Positions 24,747 through 32,886 of a DNA stretch of 64,000 nt are shown piece by piece. Each line of letters begins with the position of its first letter. The first letter of the stretch is position 1. Below the pieces are notes generated by a model that worked only from the letters and a program-made list of their open reading frames with translations, was not told where the DNA came from and did not search any database. Made by a program: the position numbers and the translations under genes. The DNA lies in the NCBI GenBank assembly GCA_040901865.1, contig JBBDYD010000147.1:1-64000 (forward strand), given 5' to 3'. This DNA is from JBBDYD01 sp040901865. GTDB lineage: Bacteria > Bacteroidota > Ignavibacteria > UBA10030.

Positions 24747-27044
24747 TTGGAACAAAGAGAACCAAATTCAACGTTCAGCCGAATTGCATTCGTGGGAAAT
24801 TACTCGCCCCGTCAATGCGGCATTGCGACGTTTACCACGGATCTGTGTGAGGCCGTTGCATCCGCATACATTGAAACGACGTGCATCGCCTTACCGGTCA
24901 ACGATATCGAAGCCGGTTACGACTATCCGAGCCGGGTTCGCTTTGAATTGACAGAGAAAGACATCCATTCGTACGGACGCGCGGCCGACTTTCTGAATAT
25001 CAACGATGTCGACCTGGTGTGCCTCCAGTTCGAGTATGGAATATTCGGCGGAAAAGCAGGAAGCCATATCCTGACATTCTTGCGCGATCTGCGAATGCCG
25101 ATTGTCACAACGTTGCACACGATCCTCAACGTCCCAAGCCGCGATCAGCGACTGGTGCTGGAAGAGGTTGCCGCCCTTTCGGACAGGCTGGTGGTCATGA
25201 GTGAACGCGGCTCTGAATATTTGCAGAAAGTCTATCATGTGCTGCCGGAAAAGATCGATGTGATTCCGCATGGTATTCCTGATGTTGCGTTCGTTGACCC
25301 GAGTTTTAATAAAGATCTGTTTGGCGTTGAGGGTAAAACGGTTTTGCTGAGTTTTGGGTTACTCTCAGCGAACAAGGGGATCGAAACTGTCATATCTGCC
25401 CTGCCCGCCATTGTCGAGCATTATCCCGATGTTGTGTATATCGTTGTCGGTGCGACGCATCCTCATGTTATTCTCCACGAAGGTGAAACGTATCGGCTCT
25501 CTCTTCAATGGTTGGCTCAGCAAAAGGGCGTGGAAAGTCATGTTGTTTTTTACAACCGCTTTGTCAGTCTGGAAGAACTTGTTGAATTTATCGGAGCCGC
25601 TGACATCTACATTACTCCCTATCTGAACGAGGCACAGATCGTATCCGGAACCCTTGCGTACGCATTGGGGGCGGGTAAGGCAGTCATCTCGACGCCCTAT
25701 TGGTACGCGCAGGAGATGCTTGCCGAGAACCGGGGTGTGCTTGTTCCCTTCCGTGACCCCGCGGCGCTGGCTGGGCGGGTAATTGGCCTGTTGAACAATG
25801 AAGCGGAGCGGCACGCAATGCGCAAGCGTGCGTATATGTTTGGACGGGCAATGATCTGGTCCGAAGTGGCGAAACGCTACATGGGGAGTTTTGAGCGGGC
25901 CCGGGCAGAACGCCGCCATTATATTCCGCCGGGATTTAATGCGAAAACACTCGATAGATACCCGAGTGAATTACCTCCCCTGCGATCGGATCACTTGAAA
26001 GCGATAACAGATGAAACAGGAATATTACAGCATGCCCTTTTTACCGTGCCGGACTATTCTCATGGATATACTACTGACGACAATGCACGCGCCCTTCTGG
26101 TGAGCATTCTCCTGGATGAACTGGGCAGCAGTGAGAGCGCAGGATTGGCTTCCCGTTACCTCGCTTTCCTTGCGTTTGCATTCAATGTCCAGAACAAACG
26201 TTTTCGCAATGTGATGGACTATCAGCGCAATTGGTCGGAAGACGCCGGTTCGGACGATAGTCACGGCCGCGCAATTTGGGCATTGGGAACCGTCATGAGC
26301 CACTCGACAACAGCGTCGTTCAACAGCATGGCAGGGTGGTTGTTTGAACGATCTCTTCCCTCCATCCTTGTCACAACCAGTCCGCGTGCCTGGGCATTTG
26401 CGCTCATCGGCATCTCCGAATATTCACAAAAATATTCCGGCGATCGGATGGCAAACCAGGTCAGCGGAGAATTGGCAAGCCGGCTTTTGAAGTTGTATCA
26501 GGATAATCGTTCGGATGACTGGCGCTGGTTTGAAAGCAACCTGACGTATTGCAATGCGGTCCTGCCTCATGCTCTCCTCATTTGCGGCAGGTTGATTCCG
26601 AATAGTGCAATGACTGACGCCGGATTGGAGTCCTTACAGTGGCTGGACGAGCTGCAGCGCGCACCTGAAGGACATTTTGTTCCAATAGGTTCGAACGGAT
26701 TTTATCAATTCGGAAATGAACGGGCCCGCTTCGATCAACAGCCGATTGAAGCGCAGGCGATGGTTTCGGCGTGCCTCGAGGCATTCAGAATTACGGGGGA
26801 CAAACACTGGAACAAGGAAGCGCGGCGGGCATTTGAGTGGTTCCTCGGACGAAACGACTTGAAGCTTCCTTTGTATGATGCAACAACAGGCGGATGCCGC
26901 GACGGTCTGCATCCCGACCGGCTGAACGAGAACCAGGGAGCGGAATCCACGCTCGCATTTCTTCAATCCTTGTTGGAATTGCGCCTGGCAGAACAGACAC
27001 ATTTATCGCTGGAGGGAGTATTAAAACCAACAATCAGCATATAG
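24747..27044 (+). CDS. GT4 glycosyltransferase with C-terminal helical glycosidase-like domain
   Basis: A 765-residue protein. The TTG start at 24747 has AAAGGA about 8 bp upstream. Residues 1-390 are a GT-B glycosyltransferase (IAFVGNYSPRQCGIATFTTD, IPHGIPDV, LLSFGLLSANKGIETVI, PYLNEAQIVSGTLAYALGAGK). Residues about 410-760 form an alpha/alpha-toroid-like region (YTTDDNARALLVSILLDE, ANQ and ESTLAFLQSLLEL). The following GH130 gene overlaps it. The pairing suggests mannosyl transfer and phosphorolysis in storage or capsule turnover, an inference from families. Confidence 0.85.
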   Translation: MEQREPNSTFSRIAFVGNYSPRQCGIATFTTDLCEAVASAYIETTCIALPVNDIEAGYDYPSRVRFELTEKDIHSYGRAADFLNINDVDLVCLQFEYGIFGGKAGSHILTFLRDLRMPIVTTLHTILNVPSRDQRLVLEEVAALSDRLVVMSERGSEYLQKVYHVLPEKIDVIPHGIPDVAFVDPSFNKDLFGVEGKTVLLSFGLLSANKGIETVISALPAIVEHYPDVVYIVVGATHPHVILHEGETYRLSLQWLAQQKGVESHVVFYNRFVSLEELVEFIGAADIYITPYLNEAQIVSGTLAYALGAGKAVISTPYWYAQEMLAENRGVLVPFRDPAALAGRVIGLLNNEAERHAMRKRAYMFGRAMIWSEVAKRYMGSFERARAERRHYIPPGFNAKTLDRYPSELPPLRSDHLKAITDETGILQHALFTVPDYSHGYTTDDNARALLVSILLDELGSSESAGLASRYLAFLAFAFNVQNKRFRNVMDYQRNWSEDAGSDDSHGRAIWALGTVMSHSTTASFNSMAGWLFERSLPSILVTTSPRAWAFALIGISEYSQKYSGDRMANQVSGELASRLLKLYQDNRSDDWRWFESNLTYCNAVLPHALLICGRLIPNSAMTDAGLESLQWLDELQRAPEGHFVPIGSNGFYQFGNERARFDQQPIEAQAMVSACLEAFRITGDKHWNKEARRAFEWFLGRNDLKLPLYDATTGGCRDGLHPDRLNENQGAESTLAFLQSLLELRLAEQTHLSLEGVLKPTISI

Positions 27045-27970
27045 AACTGTTTCATCGTTATCGCAAGAATCCAATTCTCACGGCAGAACAATGGCCTTAT
27101 CCGGTCAACAGTGTTTTCAACGCCGGGGCTACGCTATTGCCTGACGGATCAACATTGCTCTTGTGTCGCGTGGAAGACCGGCGGGGACTTTCTCATTTTT
27201 GTGCTGCCCGATCCGCAAACGGAATCGACGGTTGGAACATCGATCCCAAACCGACGATGCACCCCGATCCTGAAAATTTCCCGGAGGAACTCTGGGGGAT
27301 TGAAGATCCACGGATTACCTTTGTGCCGGAATTAAAAAAATATGCGATCGTGTACACCGCGTACACACGTGACGGTCCCGGCGTTGCGTTAGCCCTTACA
27401 GAGAGCTTTCATACCTTTGAACGCTATGGCGTGATAATGTCACCTGAAGATAAGGATGCAGCGCTGTTACCGCGTCGCATCGACGGCAAATGGACTTTGA
27501 TTCATCGCCCTGTCAGCGCACCGAGGGCTCACATGTGGGTTTCGTACTCGCCGGATCTGAAACATTGGGGCGCCCATACACTCATGATGGAAGCCAGGAA
27601 AGGCGCGTGGTGGGATGCAAATAAAATCGGTCTCTCCCCACCGCCCATTGAAACGACTCAGGGATGGTTGGTGATCTATCATGGTGTAAGGCAGTCGTGT
27701 GCCGGATGCCTCTATAGGTTGGGCCTTGCACTTTTCGATTTGAACAGGCCTGAGATTCTGCTGAAGCGCAGCAGTGAGTGGGTCTTCGCTCCTGAAGAAT
27801 CCTATGAACGAAGCGGTGACGTCGGGAACGTCGTATTTCCGTGCGGATATACGATTGGCAGTGATGGCGATACCATCAGAATATATTACGGCGCGGCAGA
27901 TACGAGCATTGCAGTGGCCACCGCCAGCCTGAAAACAATGCTGGAGTGGCTTGATCAACACAGCAAATAG
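27020..27970 (+). CDS. GH130 family glycoside phosphorylase/hydrolase, non-canonical start
   Basis: About 316 residues of a GH130 five-bladed propeller: YRKNPILTAEQWPYPVNS, VFNAGATLL, CRVEDRRGLSHF, the hallmark GIEDPRITFV, HRPVSAPRAHMW, WLVIYHGV and NVVFPCGYT. GH130 enzymes act on beta-mannosides, usually by phosphorolysis. The reading frame has no ATG, GTG or TTG close to the family N-terminus. The nearest ATG is at 26894 inside the glycosyltransferase gene, whereas ATT at 27020 lies 4 bp after GGAGG. It overlaps the upstream gene by 25 bp. Confidence 0.8.
   Translation: MKTNNQHIELFHRYRKNPILTAEQWPYPVNSVFNAGATLLPDGSTLLLCRVEDRRGLSHFCAARSANGIDGWNIDPKPTMHPDPENFPEELWGIEDPRITFVPELKKYAIVYTAYTRDGPGVALALTESFHTFERYGVIMSPEDKDAALLPRRIDGKWTLIHRPVSAPRAHMWVSYSPDLKHWGAHTLMMEARKGAWWDANKIGLSPPPIETTQGWLVIYHGVRQSCAGCLYRLGLALFDLNRPEILLKRSSEWVFAPEESYERSGDVGNVVFPCGYTIGSDGDTIRIYYGAADTSIAVATASLKTMLEWLDQHSK
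27947..27970 (+). repeat. Direct repeat, copy at the GH130 3' end
   Basis: A 24-bp block encoding the last residues of GH130 (WLDQHSK plus stop) is identical at 28944-28967. Confidence 0.8.
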
Positions 27971-28002
27971 AACAAGCGGTCATTCCTGAAAGGAGAGCTA
28001 CG

Positions 28003-28881
28003 ATGGCCAAGATGATGGAACAGGAATTTAACGATAAATGGGAATTCTACAAAGACGCCGAGGATAAATGGCGCTGGAGACGCACTTCTCCGAACGGGAA
28101 CATTGTCGGCGCATCGTCGGAAGGCTACATCAACAAGACCGATTGCGTGGGGAATGCGAGCCGTAACGGGTGGAACGGCGATGACGGTCTTGAACAGAAT
28201 GACATCGTGACGCAGAAGGAGTTGAATGAAGATACGATGGAAATACAAAGTATGTCCTACGATCTCCATAGGGAACACGACAAAAGAGACGCGAGTGATC
28301 TTGCTGCCCGGGTTGAGGCGGATAGGCAATTAATGCAGCGGTCCAGAACAAAACAACACAACCAGGTTAAAGGGTTTCTTTTCGCGATCGCAGGATTGCT
28401 CTGTGTCATTATTGCGATCCTGCTCGTGACGCTGTTCTGGAAAAACCCTCCAGGGGTGGTCTCCGAACAAAGTGCGTCTCAGCCGAGTATCATCATACTA
28501 CCCTTCAATCCGAATGCCAATGAGAAGGTGGTTGCTTTTAGTGACACGCATTTCGATTTCGATCAGCACGCCCTCAGCCGGGACGCCAAGGCGCTCCTGG
28601 ATATGAACGTTCAGGGCCTGAAGGACTACCCTGAAATGAATGTCCGTTTGGCCGGATACACCTCCGCAAAGGGAACGGAAAAAGTCAATCAGGAATTAAG
28701 TGAACAAAGAGCTAATACCGTCAGGGACTACCTGATCCAGGAAGGAATCGCGCCGGAGAGAATCTCTGTAGTCGGTTATGGCAGGACAAGACCGGCTCTC
28801 TTTGAAGTGACTCCAGGCGACAGTAGGTCAAAGGAGGCCCTGGCAAATATGCGGGTCCTTTTTGAAGTTGTCGTCAAATAG
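28003..28881 (+). CDS. DUF1508-TM-OmpA fusion protein
   Basis: A 292-residue protein with a DUF1508 (YegP-like) domain at the N-terminus (WEFYKDAEDKWRWRRTSPNG, GASSEGYINKTDC), a degenerate DUF2934-like stretch (about 78-110, SYDLHREHDKRD ... ARVEADRQL), one membrane helix (FAIAGLLCVIIAILLVTLFW) and an OmpA domain nearly parallel to that of 22609 (THFDFDQHALSRDA, GYTSAKGTEKVNQELSEQRANTV). AAAGGAGAG precedes the ATG. The GH130 3' end is repeated just after this gene, so the locus has a duplication history. Confidence 0.85.
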   Translation: MAKMMEQEFNDKWEFYKDAEDKWRWRRTSPNGNIVGASSEGYINKTDCVGNASRNGWNGDDGLEQNDIVTQKELNEDTMEIQSMSYDLHREHDKRDASDLAARVEADRQLMQRSRTKQHNQVKGFLFAIAGLLCVIIAILLVTLFWKNPPGVVSEQSASQPSIIILPFNPNANEKVVAFSDTHFDFDQHALSRDAKALLDMNVQGLKDYPEMNVRLAGYTSAKGTEKVNQELSEQRANTVRDYLIQEGIAPERISVVGYGRTRPALFEVTPGDSRSKEALANMRVLFEVVVK

Positions 28882-28909
28882 GGCAGGAGTGCCCGGCGTG
28901 CTCGCCTGC

Positions 28910-28967
28910 AGAGATGGTAGAGCGGATACGAGCAACGCTGGATTGGCTTGATCAACACAGCAAATAG
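28910..28967 (+). pseudogene. Remnant of a GH130 3' end
   Basis: In frame this reads MVERIRATLDWLDQHSK and stop, against KTMLEWLDQHSK and stop in the intact gene. The last 24 bp are identical and the preceding bases are similar (ATACGAGCA). It lies in the 389-bp gene-free stretch 28882-29270, which otherwise holds only the second conserved upstream element. Confidence 0.55.
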
Positions 28968-29074
28968 CAATCATTCTTGCTAAGAAACAAGGCTATTGAG
29001 CCCCTCCCGGCCTTCTTTTCATTTGAAATGCGTTGCCGTTTTCCGCCTTCCCAATCAATTCCCTGTGAGTGGCA

Positions 29075-29149
29075 GGACCCCTCTTAAGGATTAACTCCTT
29101 TTTCATCCTTTTGGTCGATTCGCCCTGAATATCAGTCTGGTATACTTGT
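29075..29149 (+). promoter_or_regulatory. Conserved upstream element, copy 2
   Basis: This repeats the block order of 21020-21097 (GGACCCCT, AAGGATTAACT, TTTCATCCTTTTGGTCGATT, TGGTATACTTGT) and lies about 120 bp before the small membrane gene at 29271. The variable bases fall between the blocks, which looks like selection on binding sites. Confidence 0.5.
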
Positions 29150-29270
29150 ATTAGACCCAATCCAATCGGCTCTTCAATTGGTGGGAAAAACTTACGAGCC
29201 GTTTGAGGGACTGTGCCTTAGGGGCGTGGAAGCAATGATTTGTCCTGTGAGAGAAAGGGCTGGAGGTCGT

Positions 29271-29441
29271 ATGACAATCCTTATAGTTCTTGGAGTTTGG
29301 TCCTTGGTCGTGGCCTTAATGGTAAGATTCTTTCATTACGTCCACAGCTGCGACGAGGAAATAAAACATCTGGCAACTGGCATGCGACGCCCGGACCGGG
29401 AAAGGCGAAATAAAGGGAATCGGCGTTTTCGAATCGCGTAG
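29271..29441 (+). CDS. Small membrane protein, paralogue of the gene at 10074
   Basis: A 56-residue frame (MTILIVLGVWSLVVALMV...) with TGGAGG just upstream. One helix is followed by HYVHSCDEEIKHL and an Arg-rich tail. It shares MTILI, VW and VH(S/G)CDE with the gene at 10074. Function unknown. Confidence 0.6.
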   Translation: MTILIVLGVWSLVVALMVRFFHYVHSCDEEIKHLATGMRRPDRERRNKGNRRFRIA

Positions 29442-29550
29442 AAACGGGCAGAGCCGCGCGCAGTGGGAGAAAATACAATCAAACGTTCAATCCGGCAGAC
29501 ATCTCACTGCAGAATCGATTTCATTCACACGAGAGAAGGAGGGACATCCA

Positions 29551-30024
29551 ATGCGCCGATTGATTGTGTTAATTGCAGTAATGCTCTTTTCAAGCGCCGG
29601 AGATGCGCAGGTACAGATTAATCTTAATGTCGATCGTCAACCGGTTTGGGGTCCGACAGGTTATGATCATGTAGAATATTATTACTTGCCCGATATTGAG
29701 GCGTACTACCATGTCCCGAAACACAGGTTCTTCTATTTTGAACGAGGGCGCTGGGTGAGCAGTTCGTCGTTGCCGGCCCGTTATCGTGGTTATGACTTGT
29801 ATATGAACTACAAAGTGGTAGTGAATGAAGTGAGACCGTATCGGAATCACAATTCATATCGGGAGAAATATTCCGCGTACAAAGGCCGTCACGATCAGGA
29901 GCTCATACGCGATAGCCGTGATTCAAAATATTTTATAAACAAGAACCACCCCGAGCATAATAACTGGATAAAGCAACAAAAGCGCGACAAGGGTAATGCC
30001 AGGAAAAAAGGTAGCGGCAACTAG
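29551..30024 (+). CDS. Conserved exported protein
   Basis: A 157-residue protein with a signal peptide (LIAVMLFSSAGDAQ). Aromatic-rich blocks (YDHVEYYYLPDIEAYYHV, FFYFERGRWV, LPARYRGYDLYMNYKVV) match a family I associate with Bacteroidota-like genomes. The C-terminal third is very basic (IKQQKRDKGNARKKGSGN) and probably disordered. AGAAGGAGGG precedes the ATG. Function unknown. Confidence 0.7.
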   Translation: MRRLIVLIAVMLFSSAGDAQVQINLNVDRQPVWGPTGYDHVEYYYLPDIEAYYHVPKHRFFYFERGRWVSSSSLPARYRGYDLYMNYKVVVNEVRPYRNHNSYREKYSAYKGRHDQELIRDSRDSKYFINKNHPEHNNWIKQQKRDKGNARKKGSGN

Positions 30025-30046
30025 AAGACGGTACGGTGTGGAGATT

Positions 30047-30655
30047 ATGGACGCAATTTTTCTTTTTAAAGGAGTCCTTATCGGTTTCGCGATGGCGGTG
30101 CCTGTGGGACCGATCGGAATACTGTGCATCCGCAAGACGCTGGCTGAGGGGCACTCGCGCGGCATGATCCCCGGCCTGGGTGCTGCCACGGCAGATTCAC
30201 TCTACAGCGGTATCGCTGCGTTCGGCCTCACGTTTGTCTCGGATGCGATCGTGAGCCAGGAGTTGTGGCTTCGACTGGCTGGGGGCGCATTACTGTTGTT
30301 TCTCGGGATAAGGACCTATCGGAAGCACAAGGAGCCGGTCATTCCCCTCACCAACAAAGGATTATTGGGATCATACGTTTCTTCTTTTTTTCTCGCCTTG
30401 ACGAATCCTGTAACCATTTTTGCGTTCGTCATCGTGTTCGCTGCTTTTGGTGTCAAGGACAGGCTTGACATCATCTCGGCATGCATCCTTGTCGTCGGTG
30501 TGTTTGCGGGGTCGACTCTGTGGTTCGTGCTGCTCGGATATGTTGCCACGATCTTCAGAAAAAAGCTTGGCATAAGCGGCCTTGCATGGGTCAACAGAAT
30601 TTCCGGCGGCCTGATTATTGTATCCGGTCTTGCGGCCATTGGTAGTGTCATTTGA
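30047..30655 (+). CDS. LysE/RhtB family exporter
   Basis: A 202-residue membrane protein with six likely helices. The family N-terminus (GVLIGFAMAVPVGPIGILCIRKTL) with GPIG, the ALTNPVTIFAFVIVF helix and the terminal GGLIIVSGLAAIGSVI are all typical of LysE/RhtB amino-acid exporters. The start at 30047 is chosen over 29996, which overlaps the preceding gene. Substrate not shown. Confidence 0.88.
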   Translation: MDAIFLFKGVLIGFAMAVPVGPIGILCIRKTLAEGHSRGMIPGLGAATADSLYSGIAAFGLTFVSDAIVSQELWLRLAGGALLLFLGIRTYRKHKEPVIPLTNKGLLGSYVSSFFLALTNPVTIFAFVIVFAAFGVKDRLDIISACILVVGVFAGSTLWFVLLGYVATIFRKKLGISGLAWVNRISGGLIIVSGLAAIGSVI

Positions 30656-30774
30656 AAAAATAGTGGAAGAAATGAAAAAGTAAAGAGTAAAAAGTAAAAA
30701 ATGGAATCATGTTGTGTTTAGAACCTGAAACGTGAAACAACTCACTACCCCATAACTACATCAAGGAGACAATC

Positions 30775-30912
30775 ATGAGCAAGGGCCAGGACAAGAAAAA
30801 GGGCTCAAAGAAAGAGCCAACAAGAACCATGAAAGAGAAGAAAGAGGCGAAACGTATAAAAAAGAATGAAAAGAGGAGCGGGCTCTTCAATCAACCCCCT
30901 GCTGGGTCATGA
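30775..30912 (+). CDS. Lysine-rich 45-residue protein, paralogue of 34431
   Basis: A short frame (MSKGQDKKKGSKKEPTRTMK..., ending PPAGS) with AAGGAG 7 bp before the ATG. It shares length and the KKGS(K/R)KEP core with the 45-residue protein at 34431. It is strongly basic with no hydrophobic segment, so binding to nucleic acid or acidic polymers is possible. No family name known. Confidence 0.6.
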   Translation: MSKGQDKKKGSKKEPTRTMKEKKEAKRIKKNEKRSGLFNQPPAGS

Positions 30913-31136
30913 ACAGAAGATAAACTATACGCGGAAGCAGGACGATATGTTTATCCAGTTTGTGTGATATGCTCTTTACACCGGAGTGCAGGATGTTGAC
31001 GGATGTTGATGGAAGCAAGGAAGGGTTCTGTATAACTGATTCAAGGGTATTTCTCATCGCGGAACGCGGCTGATTATTATTGTGACAACGTTCGTGGCAG
31101 TTGGGATGCCTTCAATGTTCTTATTGAGGTGAGGTT

Positions 31137-32197
31137 ATGAAAAAGAGTACTTTTGTTCTCTCCGCGATATTGGCGCTGTGCTTCGCGCACCAATCGGCCG
31201 CTCAGATCCCGCGCGTAATTTCATATCAGGGAGTCCTGCAAACACAGGGCACGCCCTTCAACGGAGATGCGATCCTCGTTTTCAAGTTTTTCCGCGGAAC
31301 TGAGACCGCTTGGACGAGTTCGCCGGTCAATGTACATGCCGATAACGGATTCTTTGGCGCTATGCTCGGACCATTCCCAGGCCAATTCACGTTCGATGGC
31401 GTTGACTCTCTCAGTATTACTTTCGACGGAATCGAACTATCTCCACGCATTGCGTTGTCAGCTTCTCCGTTCAGTTTCAGTTCTTACCATGCAACTGTAG
31501 CTGATTCGGCAAGAAATCCTGGTCCCCCAGGACTCCAAGGCGATAAGGGTGACAACGGTCCGCCGGGCTTGGATGGTCCTCCAGGACTCAAAGGCGAAAA
31601 CGGTCCGCNNNNNNNNNNNNNNNNNNNNNNNNNNNNNNNNNNNNNNNNNNNNNNNNNNNNNNNNNNNNNNNNNNNNNNNNNNNNNNNNNNNNNNNNNNNN
31701 NNNNNNNNAACGGTCCGCCGGGCTTGGATGGTCCTCCAGGACTCAAAGGCGAAAACGGTCCGCCGGGCTTGGATGGTCCTCCAGGACCCCAAGGCAACAA
31801 CGGTCCGTCGGGCCCTGCCGGTCCGAAAGGTGACGAGGGTGCCAACACAACCCCACTCTCATCGATGGACAGTTCCGATGGCGTCCTGGTTTTTCTCAAC
31901 TCCTATGGAAGGCTCGAGAGAACAGGTGCTGCGAATTCGTTTCGACTTTTACTTGTGAGTCCCCAGACGTTCTGTCATTTTACGGCTTTTTGGCACTACG
32001 ATAACACAGAAAATGGTGTAGGAGTCAAGGAGGGTACACTGCTCATTGGTACTCCCTCTCACGTATTTGATTTGGCAGGCGCGAGCCGGTTCTCGATACT
32101 TTTTGGCGACGCGGATTCAGGCGTTTCTTTCTCGAGAGTCGATCTCTTCCGGTCTCCCGCCACCGGGAAATGGTTTGGATTTTCATCGACACTCTGA
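31137..32197 (+). CDS. Exported collagen-like protein, interrupted by an assembly gap
   Basis: The N-terminus has a signal peptide (FVLSAILALCFAHQSAAQ) and a beta domain typical of bacterial trimeric proteins (IPRVISYQGVLQTQG ... SASPFSFSS). Gly-X-Y triplets run from about 31525, including a 15-residue unit (GPPGLDGPPGLKGEN), across the gap and into GPSGPAGPKGDEG. A C-terminal beta domain (about 31850-32197) ends WFGFSSTL. The 100-N gap breaks the frame artificially. It would form a collagen triple-helix stalk; no T9SS tail is present. The next gene has one. Confidence 0.8.
31609..31708. other. Scaffold gap of 100 N inside the collagen-like repeat
   Basis: Exactly 100 N. The last 10 bases before it (AACGGTCCGC) equal the first 10 after it, so the flanks overlap within the same 45-bp repeat unit. 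The hidden length is probably a small multiple of 45 bp minus the overlap. Confidence 0.95.
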
Positions 32198-32235
32198 CCG
32201 AAACAGGACAACGAATACTCTATCATGAGAATCAT

Positions 32236-32754
32236 ATGAAGCGGCTTACTTTCATTCTTATTCTTTCTTTCACTTTTACGGGCGGAACAATGTTCTCACA
32301 GCGAATCGATTGGTCTTTGTTCTCCTCTGGCTTCGCCCGCAGTCAAACAGCATCGACGACATTGATGGGCGTCGTCGGGGAACCAATTGTCGGCTTCTCG
32401 CAAACGAGTTCAGCATCCATTTACAGCGGTTCGCTGTCCCGCAATTTTGTACTCGTCACCGGGGTGAGTGTGAGCAACGGCCAGGTGCCTCTTCATTACG
32501 CTCTCTATCAGAATTACCCCAACCCTTTCAATCCGAGCACAACAATACGATATGATTTGCCGGCAGCGACATTGGTAACGATTCGCATCTTCGATATCCA
32601 CGGGCAGCAGATTTCTACGGTCGTTGACGAAGAGAAACCTGCGGGTGCACACCAGGTCAGCGTCACTTTGCCGAATCTTTCAAGCGGGGTGTATTTTTAT
32701 CGCATTCTCACAAGCGATTATGTGAAAACCAGGAAGTTCATTTTGCTCAGATGA
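32236..32754 (+). CDS. Short secreted protein with T9SS sorting domain
   Basis: A 172-residue protein with a signal peptide (ILILSFTFTGGTMFSQ), a beta segment of about 60 residues (STTLMGVVGEPIVGFS), and a T9SS type A tail (YQNYPNPFNPSTTIRYDL, SSGVYFYRILTSD, KFILLR). It starts 38 bp after the collagen-like gene and may be secreted with it. Confidence 0.85.
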   Translation: MKRLTFILILSFTFTGGTMFSQRIDWSLFSSGFARSQTASTTLMGVVGEPIVGFSQTSSASIYSGSLSRNFVLVTGVSVSNGQVPLHYALYQNYPNPFNPSTTIRYDLPAATLVTIRIFDIHGQQISTVVDEEKPAGAHQVSVTLPNLSSGVYFYRILTSDYVKTRKFILLR

Positions 32755-32886
32755 AAGGGGCACTTCGCGAATAAGTCATCATTGTCTGAGCGGCATTGCG
32801 GGTTTGTTCACAACCCCCGGGTACTGCTGGTGCACACGGATATAGCGACACATCAAACAACGATACAGCACTATTCACCGAAGGAC

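Noticed and set aside
23589..24755. 388-residue open frame on the minus strand
   Set aside because: Antisense to the complete zinc alcohol dehydrogenase.
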